Shown: positions 20,502-31,698 of the stretch, piece by piece
Position numbering within the stretch: the first letter of the stretch is position 1
Layout of the letters: each line of letters opens with the position of its first letter
Assembly (NCBI RefSeq): GCF_900116715.1
Contig: NZ_FPBM01000001.1
Coordinates: forward strand, 869,837 to 933,836
Length of the DNA: 64,000 nucleotides
Reading direction: 5' to 3'
Source: Polaromonas sp. YR568
GTDB lineage: Bacteria; Pseudomonadota; Gammaproteobacteria; Burkholderiales; Burkholderiaceae_C
Notes under the pieces: model-generated
The model's database searches: none
Seen by the model: the letters and a program-made list of their open reading frames with translations, nothing else
What the model was told of the DNA's origin: nothing
Translations under genes and position numbers: made by a program

Positions 20502-20900
20502 ATGAGCGCCAGCACAAACGAAGACATCTACCGAGTGGTCAAGCGCTACGCCGAGGCCTGGGCCGCCAACGATCTCAAGGGCATCATCGACAGCTATCAC
20601 GATGAGGTGGTGTTTCACTATGCCGGCAACAACCCGTTGTCAGGCACGCATCGCGGCAAGCCCGCATGCCTGGCGGTTCTCAAGCAGGTGAAGCAGAAAA
20701 CCGACCGAAAACTGATCGCCATCCGCGACGTGCTGGCGGGCGAGGTATTTGGCCTGATCGTAGCGGTGGAAGAGTTTCAGCACCAAGGCCGCGCGATCCA
20801 GTTGGAACGCCTGCTGCGCTACACCGTCAGGGACGGCAAACTCTCGGAATGCTGGATTCACGACGCCGACCAGGCCCTCATCGATGAGATGCTGGCCTGA
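20502..20900 (+). CDS. SnoaL/NTF2-like fold protein
   Basis: A 132-residue protein with the SnoaL-like alpha+beta layout: RVVKRYAEAWAANDLKGIID, then YHDEVVFHYAGNNPLSG and GKPACLAVLKQ, ending with ECWIHDADQALIDEML. Such proteins are small-molecule binding or isomerase-like. It starts 1 nt after the SRPBCC stop, so coupling is likely. No substrate can be assigned. Confidence 0.75.
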   Translation: MSASTNEDIYRVVKRYAEAWAANDLKGIIDSYHDEVVFHYAGNNPLSGTHRGKPACLAVLKQVKQKTDRKLIAIRDVLAGEVFGLIVAVEEFQHQGRAIQLERLLRYTVRDGKLSECWIHDADQALIDEMLA

Positions 20901-20909
20901 GAGCCCGGC

Positions 20910-21536
20910 TCAGACCGGGCGCTTGGCCAGCAAGGCCCAGACACCGGCTGCAGACAGCAATGAGCCGCCCGCAAAGTTAAAACGCCGCTGGGCGCGCGGT
21001 GAAGCCAGCAGCGCGCGCGCTGATGCGGCAAACACGGCATACAGCGTCGCGTTCAGGCTGGCCATCACTACAAAAGTCACCGCCAGCACCCACAGCTGCC
21101 GCGTCACATCGGCGGCCGGGTTGATGAATTGAGGCAGGAAGGCTACAAAAAAGACAATGCCCTTGGGGTTGAGCGCGGTGACCAGATAGGTATTGCCGAA
21201 CAGCTTCCACAAGGAGCCCGGCGCATCAGGCACCGCAGCGTGCATGGGCGAAATGCCGGCCCGCAACAGCTTGATGCCCAGGTACAGCAGGTACAAACCG
21301 CCCGCCCACTTGACCACCGTAAACCAGAAGGCCGATGCAGCCAGCAAGGCACCCAGGCCGAACAGCGACACCACCAGCGCCGTCGAATCACCCAAGGCCA
21401 CGGCAGCGACCAGCGGAATATTGGCCCGCTTGCCATGCGCCATCGAATAGCTGATGACCGTCAGAATGGTGGGGCCCGGAATGATGAGCAGGACGGCGGT
21501 TGCCGCGACAAAAGCAAGCCAGAGCTGGATGGACAT
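20910..21536 (-). CDS. LysE/RhtB-family amino-acid exporter
   Basis: A 208-residue membrane protein with about six hydrophobic segments. The family signature is near the start: LLIIPGPTILTVISYSMAHG. It also has GLYLLYLGIKLLRAG and ALNPKGIVFFVAFLPQFI, both typical of RhtB-type translocators. Probably exports an amino acid or analogue. Start MSIQLWLAF at 21536 is chosen from the family N-terminus; the open frame extends 22 codons upstream. Its 3' end converges on the SnoaL-like gene 9 nt away. Confidence 0.88.
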   Translation of the reverse strand: MSIQLWLAFVAATAVLLIIPGPTILTVISYSMAHGKRANIPLVAAVALGDSTALVVSLFGLGALLAASAFWFTVVKWAGGLYLLYLGIKLLRAGISPMHAAVPDAPGSLWKLFGNTYLVTALNPKGIVFFVAFLPQFINPAADVTRQLWVLAVTFVVMASLNATLYAVFAASARALLASPRAQRRFNFAGGSLLSAAGVWALLAKRPV

Positions 21537-21654
21537 GGTGTGTTTTTCCGAAGTTGCAGGTCGAGGGGAAGGTCGTGCTTCATGATACCGCCGGCCGCCC
21601 AATCATGAATCCTCCCGTCCGCACACCGGCAAACACATCTGCCTAGAATTGCCC

Positions 21655-22335
21655 ATGTCCACCGCCAGCCTGCTCAAATCCGCCAAAGTCGCAGCCTCAC
21701 CGGCTGCAGGCCTTTTCACCGACGACAGTCACACCACGCGCTGCGCCTGGTGCCAGGCAACGCCGTTCTACCGCCATTACCACGACAGCGAATGGGGCTT
21801 TCCGGTGGACGATGAGCGCCGGCTGTTCGAGAAGATCTGCCTGGAAGGCTTTCAGGCCGGCCTGAGCTGGCTGACCATTTTGAATAAACGCGAATCCTTT
21901 CGAAGCGCGTTCGCCAATTTCGATGCCGAACAGGTAGCCCGCTTTGGCGCACGCGACGTCAAGCGACTGGTTAACGACGCCGGCATCGTTCGGCATGCGG
22001 GAAAGATCGCTTCGACCATCAACAATGCACAGCGCGTGATCGAGCTGCGCAAAGAATTCGGCTCACTGGGTGCGTTTGTCTGGCGGCTGGAGCCCGAGGC
22101 CAAGACCCGGCCTGCGCGCATCACGCATGAGGCCGTGAAAGCCATGCCGACTTCGCCGGCCTCCATCGCGCTCTCCAAAGACCTGAAAAAACGTGGCTGG
22201 ACGTTTGTGGGCCCGACCACGATGTATGCCTTTATGCAGGCCATGGGCCTGGTTAATGATCACATCGAAGGGTGTGCGAGCCGCAAAGCGGCGCTTGCGG
22301 CGCGCAAGGCTTTTACCCCGCCGCGCGTATCCTGA
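21655..22335 (+). CDS. tag: DNA-3-methyladenine glycosylase I
   Basis: A 226-residue Tag glycosylase. The zinc-binding and base-recognition start is CAWCQATPFYRHYHDSEWG. It also has LTILNKRESFR, the helix-hairpin-helix region and GPTTMYAFMQAMGLVNDH. It removes 3-methyladenine from alkylated DNA in base excision repair. An N-terminal tail of about 22 residues is longer than in E. coli. TAGAAT ends 5 nt before the ATG at 21655, which suggests a leaderless mRNA. The 3' end is 3 nt from the convergent corA. Confidence 0.93.
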   Translation: MSTASLLKSAKVAASPAAGLFTDDSHTTRCAWCQATPFYRHYHDSEWGFPVDDERRLFEKICLEGFQAGLSWLTILNKRESFRSAFANFDAEQVARFGARDVKRLVNDAGIVRHAGKIASTINNAQRVIELRKEFGSLGAFVWRLEPEAKTRPARITHEAVKAMPTSPASIALSKDLKKRGWTFVGPTTMYAFMQAMGLVNDHIEGCASRKAALAARKAFTPPRVS

Positions 22336-22338
22336 TTT

Positions 22339-23313
22339 CTACAACCACTTGGCGCGCCTGAAGCGCCAGTACAGCAGCGAGCATGCCACCACAATCATGC
22401 TGATGGCCATCAGGTAGCCGTAGCGCCATTTCAGTTCGGGCATGGCTTCGAAGTTCATACCCCATATGCCGGCAAACGCCGTGCAGACCGCAAAGATACT
22501 GGCCCAGGCGGCGAGCTTTTTGGTCACTTCACTTTCTTCAATCGTCACCATCGCCAGGTTCACCTGGATGGCGGTTCCTATGGTGTCGCGCATGTTTTCG
22601 ATCAGCGCATTGATGCGCGACAAATGGTCGACCACATCGCGGAAGTAGTCCTGCACGCCGCTGCAGATCTGCGGCACCCGGCCACCATACAGTTTGCTGG
22701 CGCCTTCAAGCAGGGGCGCCACCGCATGCTTGAGTACCATCACGCTGCCCTTGAGCTCGTAGAGCCGCTCGATGTTCTTGCGGGCAGCGCCCGGTGTGAA
22801 GATTTCTTTCTCGATCAGTTCCAGCTCGGTCTCAAGATCGTCAAGGATGGGAAAGTAACGGTCGACCACCGCGTCCATCAAGGCATACAGCACAAAACCC
22901 GAGCCATGGCGCAGCAGTTCGGGCTCCTGCTCGCAGCGTTCACGCACACCCAGAAAGCCTTTGTTGCTGCGGTTGCGCACCGAGAGCACATAGTTTTTGC
23001 CGGTGAACACATCGACCTCGCCGACGTGGAGCTCGCCCGGTTTCTCGGTAGAAGTCTCAATCAGGTGCAACACCGAAAACAGCGAAGAACCGTACTCCTC
23101 GATCTTGGGCCGCTGGTGGCCGTGCCGGGCATCTTCAACCGCCAGCTCATGCAGGCCGAACTCTTCCCGCATTTCCTCGAGCTCTTCCGGCGTGGCGTCT
23201 TGCAGCGCCACCCAGACAAAAGCATCGGGGCGGCAGATGTAGTCGCTGATCTCGGTGACCGGGATGTCGGCGAGCTTGGTGCCGTTTTGGTAGACCACAC
23301 AATTGATAAGCAT
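22339..23313 (-). CDS. corA: CorA-type magnesium/cobalt transporter
   Basis: A 324-residue protein with a large cytoplasmic N-terminal domain and two C-terminal membrane helices. The signature GMN is in AGIWGMNFEAMPELKW, followed by the final helix YLMAISMIVVACSLLYW and a basic end. Forms a pentameric Mg2+ channel. It is monocistronic between convergent tag and an upstream leftward MaoC-like gene 93 nt away. Confidence 0.93.
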   Translation of the reverse strand: MLINCVVYQNGTKLADIPVTEISDYICRPDAFVWVALQDATPEELEEMREEFGLHELAVEDARHGHQRPKIEEYGSSLFSVLHLIETSTEKPGELHVGEVDVFTGKNYVLSVRNRSNKGFLGVRERCEQEPELLRHGSGFVLYALMDAVVDRYFPILDDLETELELIEKEIFTPGAARKNIERLYELKGSVMVLKHAVAPLLEGASKLYGGRVPQICSGVQDYFRDVVDHLSRINALIENMRDTIGTAIQVNLAMVTIEESEVTKKLAAWASIFAVCTAFAGIWGMNFEAMPELKWRYGYLMAISMIVVACSLLYWRFRRAKWL

Positions 23314-23406
23314 CTGATGTATCCCGCAAGTTAGCTACCTGCATCGATTCTGTCACACCAGTACACCAGCGCAACCGGGAAGCCGGGAAATCGCCCCAGT
23401 CAATCC

Positions 23407-23877
23407 TCAAGGAGTCCGGCGCGGAACCACCAGGTTGTAAAGCGACTGCTGCAGCACGTCGCCATGCTGGTTGATCGTCTGGCTGCGCACCACCACCCGG
23501 CCCCGGTCGGGCCGCGAGGCGGAGGGCGTCACGCTCACCACTTCGCTTTCGACATGCAGCACATTGCCGGGTCGCGTGGGCTTGGGCCAGCTGATTTCGC
23601 CGCCCGCGCCAATGATGCCGCCGGCCAGCGGCAGGCCGCCGCCCACCAGCAGCCGCATCGTGAGGGCCGCCGTGTGCCAGCCGCTGGCGGCCAGGCCGCC
23701 AAACAGGGTGGATTTGGCAGCTTCATCGCTCAGGTGAAAGGGCTGTGGGTCAAACTGCCCGGCAAACGAGGTGATCTGCGCCTCGTCGAGTGCGTGTTCG
23801 CCGCTGACAAAGCGGTCACCAGGTTTCAGGTCGTCGAGGTAGCGCAGCGCAGTAGCGGCTTCGGAACTTGTACTCAT
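23407..23877 (-). CDS. MaoC-like hotdog dehydratase
   Basis: A 156-residue MaoC/R-hydratase-like protein: DLKPGDRFVSGEHAL, then ITSFAGQFDPQPFHLSDEAA (hydratase Asp/His region) and GLAASGWHTAALTMRLL. It likely hydrates an enoyl-CoA or related thioester. The ATG at 23877 with AAAGG upstream is preferred over a GTG three codons earlier. It lies 24 nt after the MATE gene on the same strand and may be the end of that operon. Confidence 0.83.
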   Translation of the reverse strand: MSTSSEAATALRYLDDLKPGDRFVSGEHALDEAQITSFAGQFDPQPFHLSDEAAKSTLFGGLAASGWHTAALTMRLLVGGGLPLAGGIIGAGGEISWPKPTRPGNVLHVESEVVSVTPSASRPDRGRVVVRSQTINQHGDVLQQSLYNLVVPRRTP

Positions 23878-23901
23878 GCTTTTCACCTTTCACTGTTTTG
23901 T

Positions 23902-25305
23902 TCAGGCGGGCCTGATACGCCGCAGCAGCGTCGCCGTGCTGCAAGGCCATCCGACGCGGCCAAACCATGCGCCGCCGGCAATGGCCGCAGCAATCACCAC
24001 ACCATAGACCACCAGCGCCGCACCCTGCGCCATAAACACCTGCGCCAGCCCGCCGCCCCAGCGGATCACGAGCCACCCGCCCACAGCCGCCACCACCAGC
24101 CGCGCGATGTTGGCAGCCACCGGCCACAACAAGCGCCCTGCCCCTTGCGAGGCAAAGTAAAGCACCAGGCCGACGCCGAAGAAACCATACAGCGGCCCGA
24201 CGGCACGCAGGTACAAGGTGCCAGCCTCCAGCATGGCGGGGTCGGTGCCAAACAGCGAGAGCCACGCCCGCGGAAACACCGCAGCCGCCAGCCCGATGGC
24301 CTCGGTCATGGCAAAGGCCATACCAGCGCCTATCCAGGTCGCCTTGAGGGCCCGCTCATGCAGGCCCGCACCCATGCAGGTGCCGACCATCGCGACCAGC
24401 GGCGCACCCAGGCCAAACACCAGCGGCACCAGCAAGTACTCCAGCCGCGAAGCCGTGCCATAGCCCGCAATGGCGGCAGGCCCAAAGCCACCGGCCAGCG
24501 AGGTGGCCACACCGATGGACAAATTGGTGGCCACGGTAGAGATGGAGCCCACCAGACCAATGCGCAGAATGTCGCGGAACAAAGGCCAGCGCAGTTTCAC
24601 AGTCGCCAGCGAAGGCTTGAGCAGGCTGCTCTCCGACCACAGGTAAGCGGCCAGCGCCAGCGTGCCGGCCAGGTAATACAGCAGCAGCGCAATGGCGCCG
24701 CCGGCGATGCCCAGCGCCGGCACCGGGCCCCAGCCGAAGATCAACAAGGGCGACAGCGGCACCAGCAACACCACACCCGCCACCGTCACATTGGCCGGCA
24801 CCGACATATTGCCTGTGCCGCGAATCACGGCCGCCAGCGAATTGAAGAGCCACACCAGCACGGCGCCGGCAAACACCCAGTGCGAATAACTCAGAGCGGC
24901 TTCCAGCGAAGCGCCGCTGCCGCCCATCTGGCTGTAAAGCCAGCGGCCGCCAAGCAGCAGCGCCAGTGAAAAGACCAGGCCAAAGCCCAACGCAATCACC
25001 GCAGCGTGCAGTACCAAAGCGTTCGCATCATCACGCCGCCCCGCACCCAGGGCGCGCGCCACCGACGACGCAATGCCGCCGCCCATGGCGCCGGCCGATG
25101 TCATCTGCATCAGCATCACCACAGGAAACACCAGCGCCATGCCGGCCAGGGCATCGGTGCCGAGCTTGCCGACGAAGTAGGTTTCGATGAGGCCGACAGA
25201 TGCCTGCGCCACCATGACCAGCACATTGGGCGCGGCCAGGCGCAGCAAGGTGCGGCCTATGGGCGCCTCAAGCAGCAGGCGCGTGCGGCCGTCCAGCGTG
25301 CTCAT
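23902..25305 (-). CDS. MATE-family multidrug efflux transporter
   Basis: A 467-residue membrane protein with about 12 hydrophobic segments in two related halves. MATE features include IGRTLLRLAAPNVLVMVAQ and GLIETYFVGKLGTDALAGMAL at the N-terminus, and SRLEYLLVPLVFGLGAPLV in the second half. It would export drugs or metabolites by Na+ or H+ antiport. Its start overlaps the MFS gene end by 4 nt, so two exporters of different families are translationally coupled under a MarR-type regulator. Confidence 0.9.
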   Translation of the reverse strand: MSTLDGRTRLLLEAPIGRTLLRLAAPNVLVMVAQASVGLIETYFVGKLGTDALAGMALVFPVVMLMQMTSAGAMGGGIASSVARALGAGRRDDANALVLHAAVIALGFGLVFSLALLLGGRWLYSQMGGSGASLEAALSYSHWVFAGAVLVWLFNSLAAVIRGTGNMSVPANVTVAGVVLLVPLSPLLIFGWGPVPALGIAGGAIALLLYYLAGTLALAAYLWSESSLLKPSLATVKLRWPLFRDILRIGLVGSISTVATNLSIGVATSLAGGFGPAAIAGYGTASRLEYLLVPLVFGLGAPLVAMVGTCMGAGLHERALKATWIGAGMAFAMTEAIGLAAAVFPRAWLSLFGTDPAMLEAGTLYLRAVGPLYGFFGVGLVLYFASQGAGRLLWPVAANIARLVVAAVGGWLVIRWGGGLAQVFMAQGAALVVYGVVIAAAIAGGAWFGRVGWPCSTATLLRRIRPA

Positions 25306-26603
25306 GTGCCGGCGCGCAGTGGCGCCGTGGCCACAGCCGGCTGCGGTTTGCGAATCGCCATGATGATGATGGCTGCGACCAGGCAGGCGCCGCCTGCCGC
25401 ATACAGCGCCGGCGTGTAGGTCAGCAGCACGGTGCGGGTGAGGCCCGCGCCGTAGGCCGCGGTCGCCGCGCCTATCTGGTGCGCCGCGAAAATCCAGCCG
25501 AACACCAGACCGACCTTTTCTTTGCCGAAGGTCGCGCCCGCGAGCTTGACGGTGGGCGGCACGGTGGCGATCCAGTCCAGCCCGTAAAACACCGCGAACA
25601 GCGACAGGCCATAGAGCGAGAAGACCGAATGCGGCAGCCAGAACAGTGAGAGCCCGCGCAGGCCGTAGTACCAGAACAGCAGCTTGCGGTTGTCATAACG
25701 ATCCGACAGCCAGCCCGAAAGAATCGTGCCGAAGAAGTCGAAAGCGCCCATCATCGCGAGCACCGATGCGGCCGGCACTGCCGTCATGCCGTAGTCGCCG
25801 CACAGCGAGATGAAGTGCGTCTGCACCAGGCCATTGGTACTCAGGCCGCAGATGAAAAAGGTACCCGCCAGGATCCAGAAGGTCTTGTTGCCTGAGGCTT
25901 CACGCAGCGCGGTGAAGGGCGTGCGGAAGTTCATCACCGGCGGCGGCGGAGTCACGGTGCCCGGCACAAAGGTTTCACCTAAGGGCGCCAGGCCGATGTC
26001 CGAAGGCCGGTTGCGCACCAGGCACAGCGCCAGCACGGCAATCAGCAGGCAGCCTATGAAGAGCGGGATGACCGCATAGCGCCATCCCGCATGTTCGATG
26101 ATCCAGGCCGCCAGCGGCAGGAAGGCCAGTTGGCCTGTCGCCGAGCTTGCCGTGAGCACGCCAATCACCAGGCCGCGCCGCGCGGTGAACCAGCGGTTCG
26201 CGACGACGGCGCCCAGCACCAGCGCTGTCATGCCGGTGCCCAGGCCCAGCACCACGCCCCAGAGGATGAAAAGGTGCCAGAGCTGTGTCGCCTGCGTCGC
26301 CAGCGCCATGCCCAGGCCCACCATCGCCAGGCCGGTGAACATCACGGCGCGCAGGCCGTAGCGCTCCATCAACACGGCCGCGAACGGCCCCATGAGGCCG
26401 AACAGCGCAAAACGCAAAGCCAGGGCGGACGAAATCTGCTCATTGGACCAGCCGAACTCCTGGCTCAGCGGTTGCAGGATGGCGCCGGGCAGGCCCAGCG
26501 CGGCCGACATCGTCAGCATGGTCAAAAAGGTGACCGCTGCGATGACCCAGCCGTAGTGAATGCCGCGCCGCTGCAGCCAGGCGGAAAGTTGTGAGGCGAA
26601 CAT
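25302..26603 (-). CDS. MFS transporter (12 TM)
   Basis: A 433-residue major facilitator with about 12 hydrophobic segments. The loop 2-3 region is ALFGLMGPFAAVLMERYGLR, and the second-half equivalent is LSGWLSDRYDNRKLL. The style resembles MFS members that carry carboxylates or related compounds (OFA/MCT-like), but the substrate is not known. It lies 61 nt downstream of the marR-type gene and overlaps the MATE gene by 4 nt. Confidence 0.88.
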   Translation of the reverse strand: MFASQLSAWLQRRGIHYGWVIAAVTFLTMLTMSAALGLPGAILQPLSQEFGWSNEQISSALALRFALFGLMGPFAAVLMERYGLRAVMFTGLAMVGLGMALATQATQLWHLFILWGVVLGLGTGMTALVLGAVVANRWFTARRGLVIGVLTASSATGQLAFLPLAAWIIEHAGWRYAVIPLFIGCLLIAVLALCLVRNRPSDIGLAPLGETFVPGTVTPPPPVMNFRTPFTALREASGNKTFWILAGTFFICGLSTNGLVQTHFISLCGDYGMTAVPAASVLAMMGAFDFFGTILSGWLSDRYDNRKLLFWYYGLRGLSLFWLPHSVFSLYGLSLFAVFYGLDWIATVPPTVKLAGATFGKEKVGLVFGWIFAAHQIGAATAAYGAGLTRTVLLTYTPALYAAGGACLVAAIIIMAIRKPQPAVATAPLRAGT

Positions 26604-26664
26604 GAAAATCCTTGTGAGGTGTTGTTATGGGGTTTTGGTGTCGGGTAACGAGAGGTGGAGAAAC

Positions 26665-27174
26665 TCAGATGTCGCCGGCCGGAAGCTCCTCGGGCGAAAG
26701 AATGCCCATGGCCTCTTCAATCATGTTGTGCAGTGCCAGCACGCGTGACGCGCCCAGTTGCACGTTGAGCGCGTCCTGCGCGGCGCGCCAGTGATGGCGC
26801 GCCTCCTCGCGCTTGTCTTTGCCCGCATCGGTCAGGCTGACAAGGCGGCTGCGCGCGTCGGTGCCGGCCGAGAGTTCGAGCCAACCCGCATCGACCAGCG
26901 GCTTGAGGTTGCGCGACAGCGTCGACGCGGTGAGCTTGAGGCCCTGCGCGAGCTCACCCGGCCGCAGCGGGCCGGAGCGCAGGACATAGGTCAGCAGCGA
27001 ATACTGGGTGGTCTTGAGGCCCGCCTTGGCCATTTCGAGGTCGTAGTGCTGGTCGACACGGCGCACCAGCTGGCGCAGCCGCACGTTGGTGCAGCCGCGC
27101 GTCTTGAGCTCGGCCAGCGCGGCCGTTTCGCTGGCGGCACTGGTCTTTTTGGGGGGCGGTGTTTTATCTGGCAT
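26665..27174 (-). CDS. MarR-family transcriptional regulator
   Basis: A 169-residue winged-helix regulator: dimer helix KTRGCTNVRLRQLVRRVDQH, HTH GELAQGLKLTASTLSRNLKPL, and wing SAGTDARSRLVSLTDAGKD. It heads the leftward MFS-MATE operon and is divergent from a thioesterase gene. Two tandem TTGTA-N2-TACAA palindromes (27180-27210) in the gap are its probable operators, so it likely represses itself, the exporters and perhaps the thioesterase until a phenolic or other ligand releases it. Confidence 0.9.
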   Translation of the reverse strand: MPDKTPPPKKTSAASETAALAELKTRGCTNVRLRQLVRRVDQHYDLEMAKAGLKTTQYSLLTYVLRSGPLRPGELAQGLKLTASTLSRNLKPLVDAGWLELSAGTDARSRLVSLTDAGKDKREEARHHWRAAQDALNVQLGASRVLALHNMIEEAMGILSPEELPAGDI

Positions 27175-27179
27175 AATTT

Positions 27180-27210
27180 AATTGTACCTACAATTATTGT
27201 ATCTACAACT
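27180..27210. promoter_or_regulatory. Tandem MarR-type operators
   Basis: AATTGTA-CC-TACAATT (27180-27195) is a perfect 7-bp inverted repeat with a 2-nt spacer. Directly after it, TTGTA-TC-TACAA (27197-27208) repeats the same half-sites. Both lie in the 49-nt gap between the divergent marR-type gene and the thioesterase gene, where they would overlap both promoters. Confidence 0.75.
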
Positions 27211-27223
27211 ATATTTGAACGCC

Positions 27224-27772
27224 ATGACCCTACAAGACACATTGACTCAATGGATGGAACAAAGCGCCGCAGTGCGCGCCCGCATGACGGACGGCGGCGG
27301 CAGGCCCGGCCTGGCACGGCCGCAAGACGTGGCCAACAAGACAGGCATGGAAGTCATGCAGGCCATGCTGGCGGGCGAACTGCCCTACCCCCACATTGCC
27401 GAAACGCTGGATTTCGCCTTGATCGAGGTCGAGCCCGGCAAGGCCACCTTCCAGGGCACGCCCCAGCTCAAGCACTACAACCCGCTGGGCACGGTGCACG
27501 GCGGCTGGTACGCCACGCTGCTCGACTCGGCCGTAGGCTGCGCCGTGCACACCATGATGCCGGTGGGCCGCGCCTACACCACGGCAGAGCTCAGCATCAA
27601 CATCGTGCGCGCCGCGTCTCACAAGACCGGGCCGCTGCGCGCCATCGGCACCGTCATTCACTGCGGCCGCCAGCTGGCCACCGCCGAAGGCCGCATCGTC
27701 GGCCCCGACGGCAAGCTGTATGCGCATGCAACAACGACTTGCCTGGTGTTTGAGGTGCCGGCGCAGAAGTAG
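27224..27772 (+). CDS. PaaI-type hotdog thioesterase
   Basis: A 182-residue hotdog-fold protein. The family core is NPLGTVHGGWYATLLDSAVG (catalytic HGG-x-D/S region), with TTAELSINIVRAA and GTVIHCGRQLATAEGRIVG. It would hydrolyse an acyl-CoA. It has a longer N-terminal part (about 60 residues) than minimal PaaI. The ATG at 27224 is chosen; the frame is open 14 codons upstream but those run through the MarR operators. Confidence 0.85.
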   Translation: MTLQDTLTQWMEQSAAVRARMTDGGGRPGLARPQDVANKTGMEVMQAMLAGELPYPHIAETLDFALIEVEPGKATFQGTPQLKHYNPLGTVHGGWYATLLDSAVGCAVHTMMPVGRAYTTAELSINIVRAASHKTGPLRAIGTVIHCGRQLATAEGRIVGPDGKLYAHATTTCLVFEVPAQK

Positions 27773-27915
27773 CCTGCAACGCCCGTCCAAGTAAAGTCTG
27801 CTGATGCAGAATCCATGGATTTGCACTCAAACCTTGCCGCCTTGTGAACCGCTGACTGCACATGTTGCGCGCTGTTGGCGGGAATCAGTCTGCTATTCAA
27901 TTTCAGGACAGGTTG

Positions 27916-28623
27916 ATGAAAAAGCTGCTCATCGGTCTCGCTGTTGGCATCGCATCTATTGCTCATCCAGTCATTGCCCAGCCTTACAAAGCGGACTCGA
28001 TCCCTGTTTCGAGCCGAACCGAGGCCGTCACATTGGCATCCCACTACACCTACCCGTTCAAGCCTGCGGCGTGGCCGGTCGGTGCAGGACTGCTGGCGGG
28101 CGTGTACAAGCCGGAGCGCGAAGACGAGAACGGCGTTTTTTACCGCGGTGAAAATCGCTCAGTGGTGGTGAGAGGACTGGAAGGAAAAACATCCGTCAAA
28201 CGCTATGCACTCATGATCGGCGGCTTTTGGATGCCCAAGAACAGGCAGGCTAGCCCCAAGCTTTACTTCTACGTTGAGAAGGCTTATCCATCTGTCGACG
28301 AACTGACTGAGCTGGCTTTGCCCACCCCTGCGCCCGAGAACATGAACGGAGCAAAGGCGCTGGGTCTGTCGGGCAACAACAATGCCCCGAACACCATAGC
28401 GGACGCGGTATCCGCGAATCCCAACCTGACCGGGGCGCCTCTAGGCCGGACGGTGTTTGGTGCGACGGTGGGTACCGCACTGGTGGATTTGATTGTGCTC
28501 TCGTCGGTGACGGGCAATGAGGGCAAGATCAATTTTTGGTGGATGCCCATGGACGACAAGGAGTTTCTTGCCAACCTGTCTCAGATACATGCGCAAGCCG
28601 TCAAGGATCGACCCTGGCCGTAG
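27916..28623 (+). CDS. Secreted hypothetical protein
   Basis: A 235-residue protein I do not recognise. It begins with a clear Sec signal peptide ([17 protein letters not shown]...) with a likely cut after VIAQ. The rest has no membrane segment and no cysteine pattern. Segments such as [31 protein letters not shown] and [18 protein letters not shown] suggest a beta-rich periplasmic protein. The start at 27916 is set by the signal peptide. No operon partner is evident; the upstream gap of 143 nt is less GC-rich. Confidence 0.65.
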   Translation: MKKLLIGLAVGIASIAHPVIAQPYKADSIPVSSRTEAVTLASHYTYPFKPAAWPVGAGLLAGVYKPEREDENGVFYRGENRSVVVRGLEGKTSVKRYALMIGGFWMPKNRQASPKLYFYVEKAYPSVDELTELALPTPAPENMNGAKALGLSGNNNAPNTIADAVSANPNLTGAPLGRTVFGATVGTALVDLIVLSSVTGNEGKINFWWMPMDDKEFLANLSQIHAQAVKDRPWP

Positions 28624-28682
28624 GCGCTGTTTCCAGGCAACAACTGCCTGCAGACTTTTCCCACCCGCACGATAATCCGCCC

Positions 28683-29093
28683 ATGCGACTCCTACACACC
28701 ATGCTGCGCGTTGGCAATCTCCAGCGCTCCATTGATTTTTATACCCAGGTGCTCGGCATGAAGCTGCTGCGCACCTCGGAAAACCCCGAGTACAAATACA
28801 GCCTGGCCTTCGTCGGCTATGAAGGCAATCCGGCGCAGGCCGAGATCGAGCTGACCTACAACTGGGGCACCGAAAGCTACGACATGGGCACGGCTTTCGG
28901 CCATGTCGCGCTGGGCGTGCCAGACGCCTATGCGGCCTGCGACAAGATCAAGGCGGCGGGCGGCAACGTGACGCGTGAAGCCGGCCCGGTGAAGGGCGGC
29001 ACCACGGTGATCGCTTTTGTGACGGACCCGGACGGCTACAAGATTGAGTTGATACAGCGCGACGAAGGCGCTGGCGGCGCGGGCTTGCGTTAA
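28683..29093 (+). CDS. gloA: Lactoylglutathione lyase (glyoxalase I)
   Basis: A 136-residue glyoxalase I. Metal ligands are visible as H5 (MRLLHTML), Glu in [10 protein letters not shown], His in FGHVALGV and Glu in GYKIELIQ. It converts the methylglyoxal-glutathione hemithioacetal to S-lactoylglutathione. GATAAT ends 6 nt before the ATG with no Shine-Dalgarno, so the mRNA may be leaderless. The 3' end overlaps the convergent eda by 4 nt. Confidence 0.95.
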   Translation: MRLLHTMLRVGNLQRSIDFYTQVLGMKLLRTSENPEYKYSLAFVGYEGNPAQAEIELTYNWGTESYDMGTAFGHVALGVPDAYAACDKIKAAGGNVTREAGPVKGGTTVIAFVTDPDGYKIELIQRDEGAGGAGLR

Positions 29094-29742
29094 GCCGCCT
29101 TGCGCGCAAGCTGACTGGCCTGCTGTGCCAGCGCCGTGATTTGAGCCCAGTCACCACGCGCCACCGCGTCGGAAGGCGTGAGCCACGAGCCGCCCACGCA
29201 CACCACATTGGGCAGGCTTAAAAACTCCGCTGCGTTGGCAGTAGACACGCCGCCCGTGGGGCAAAACCGCACATCGCCAAACGGGCCGCCCCAGGCCTTG
29301 AGCATGGCCGGGCCGCCCGCCTGCATCGCCGGGAAAAATTTCAGCTCGGTCAGGCCGTCTTCCTGCGCCATCATGATTTCGCTGCCTGTAGCCACGCCGG
29401 GCAGCAGCGGCAAACCGGCATCGCGGCAAGCCTGGCCCACCGCGTGGGTGTAGCCCGGGCTCACCGCAAAGCGTGCACCGGCCATGGCGCAGGCCTGGGC
29501 GTCGGCGGCGCTGCGCACTGTGCCTGCGCCGGTCACGGCCTCGGGCACGTCACGCGCAATCGCCTCGATACAGGCCAGCGCCTGCGGCGTGCGCAGTGTG
29601 ACCTCAAGCATACGAATGCCGCCAGCCACCAGCGCGCGCGCCAACTGCACCGCCTGTTTCACGTCGCTCAGTACGATGACGGGAATCACCGGCGCATCCT
29701 GCATCACCTGCAGGGCCGTCAGCTTGCCGCTGACATTCAAAT

Positions 29743-29752
<10 letters not shown>
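29090..29752 (-). CDS. eda: KDPG / KHG aldolase (Entner-Doudoroff)
   Basis: A 220-residue class I aldolase. It has [31 protein letters not shown] (catalytic Glu), [20 protein letters not shown], and the Schiff-base Lys in [10 protein letters not shown]. It cleaves KDPG into pyruvate and glyceraldehyde-3-phosphate. It follows edd with a 10-nt overlap, the usual edd-eda order. It would also consume KDPG made by the KdgK at 16.7 kb. Confidence 0.95.
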
Positions 29753-31560
<1,808 letters not shown>

Positions 31561-31661
31561 GGTGGAGCTTTAGGTCTGGTGGCTGTCGGTCTGGCTACAG
31601 ATTGGCATCGCTGGCGCGGCTGGGTTGCAAACCGCGAGCCTGACGTTCAATTGATGTTTGA

Positions 31662-31698
31662 TGTAACTTTATTACTGACTCTATGGTAACGGGTTACC
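31662..31698. promoter_or_regulatory. Candidate operators upstream of edd
   Basis: TGTAACTTTATTACT (31662-31676) matches 13 of 15 positions of the HexR box as I recall it (TGTARTTWWAYTACA). GGTAAC-GG-GTTACC (31685-31698) is a perfect 6-bp inverted repeat more like a LacI-type gluconate operator. A further GGTTAC direct repeat lies near 31720-31735. All are within 180 nt of the edd start. Confidence 0.5.
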
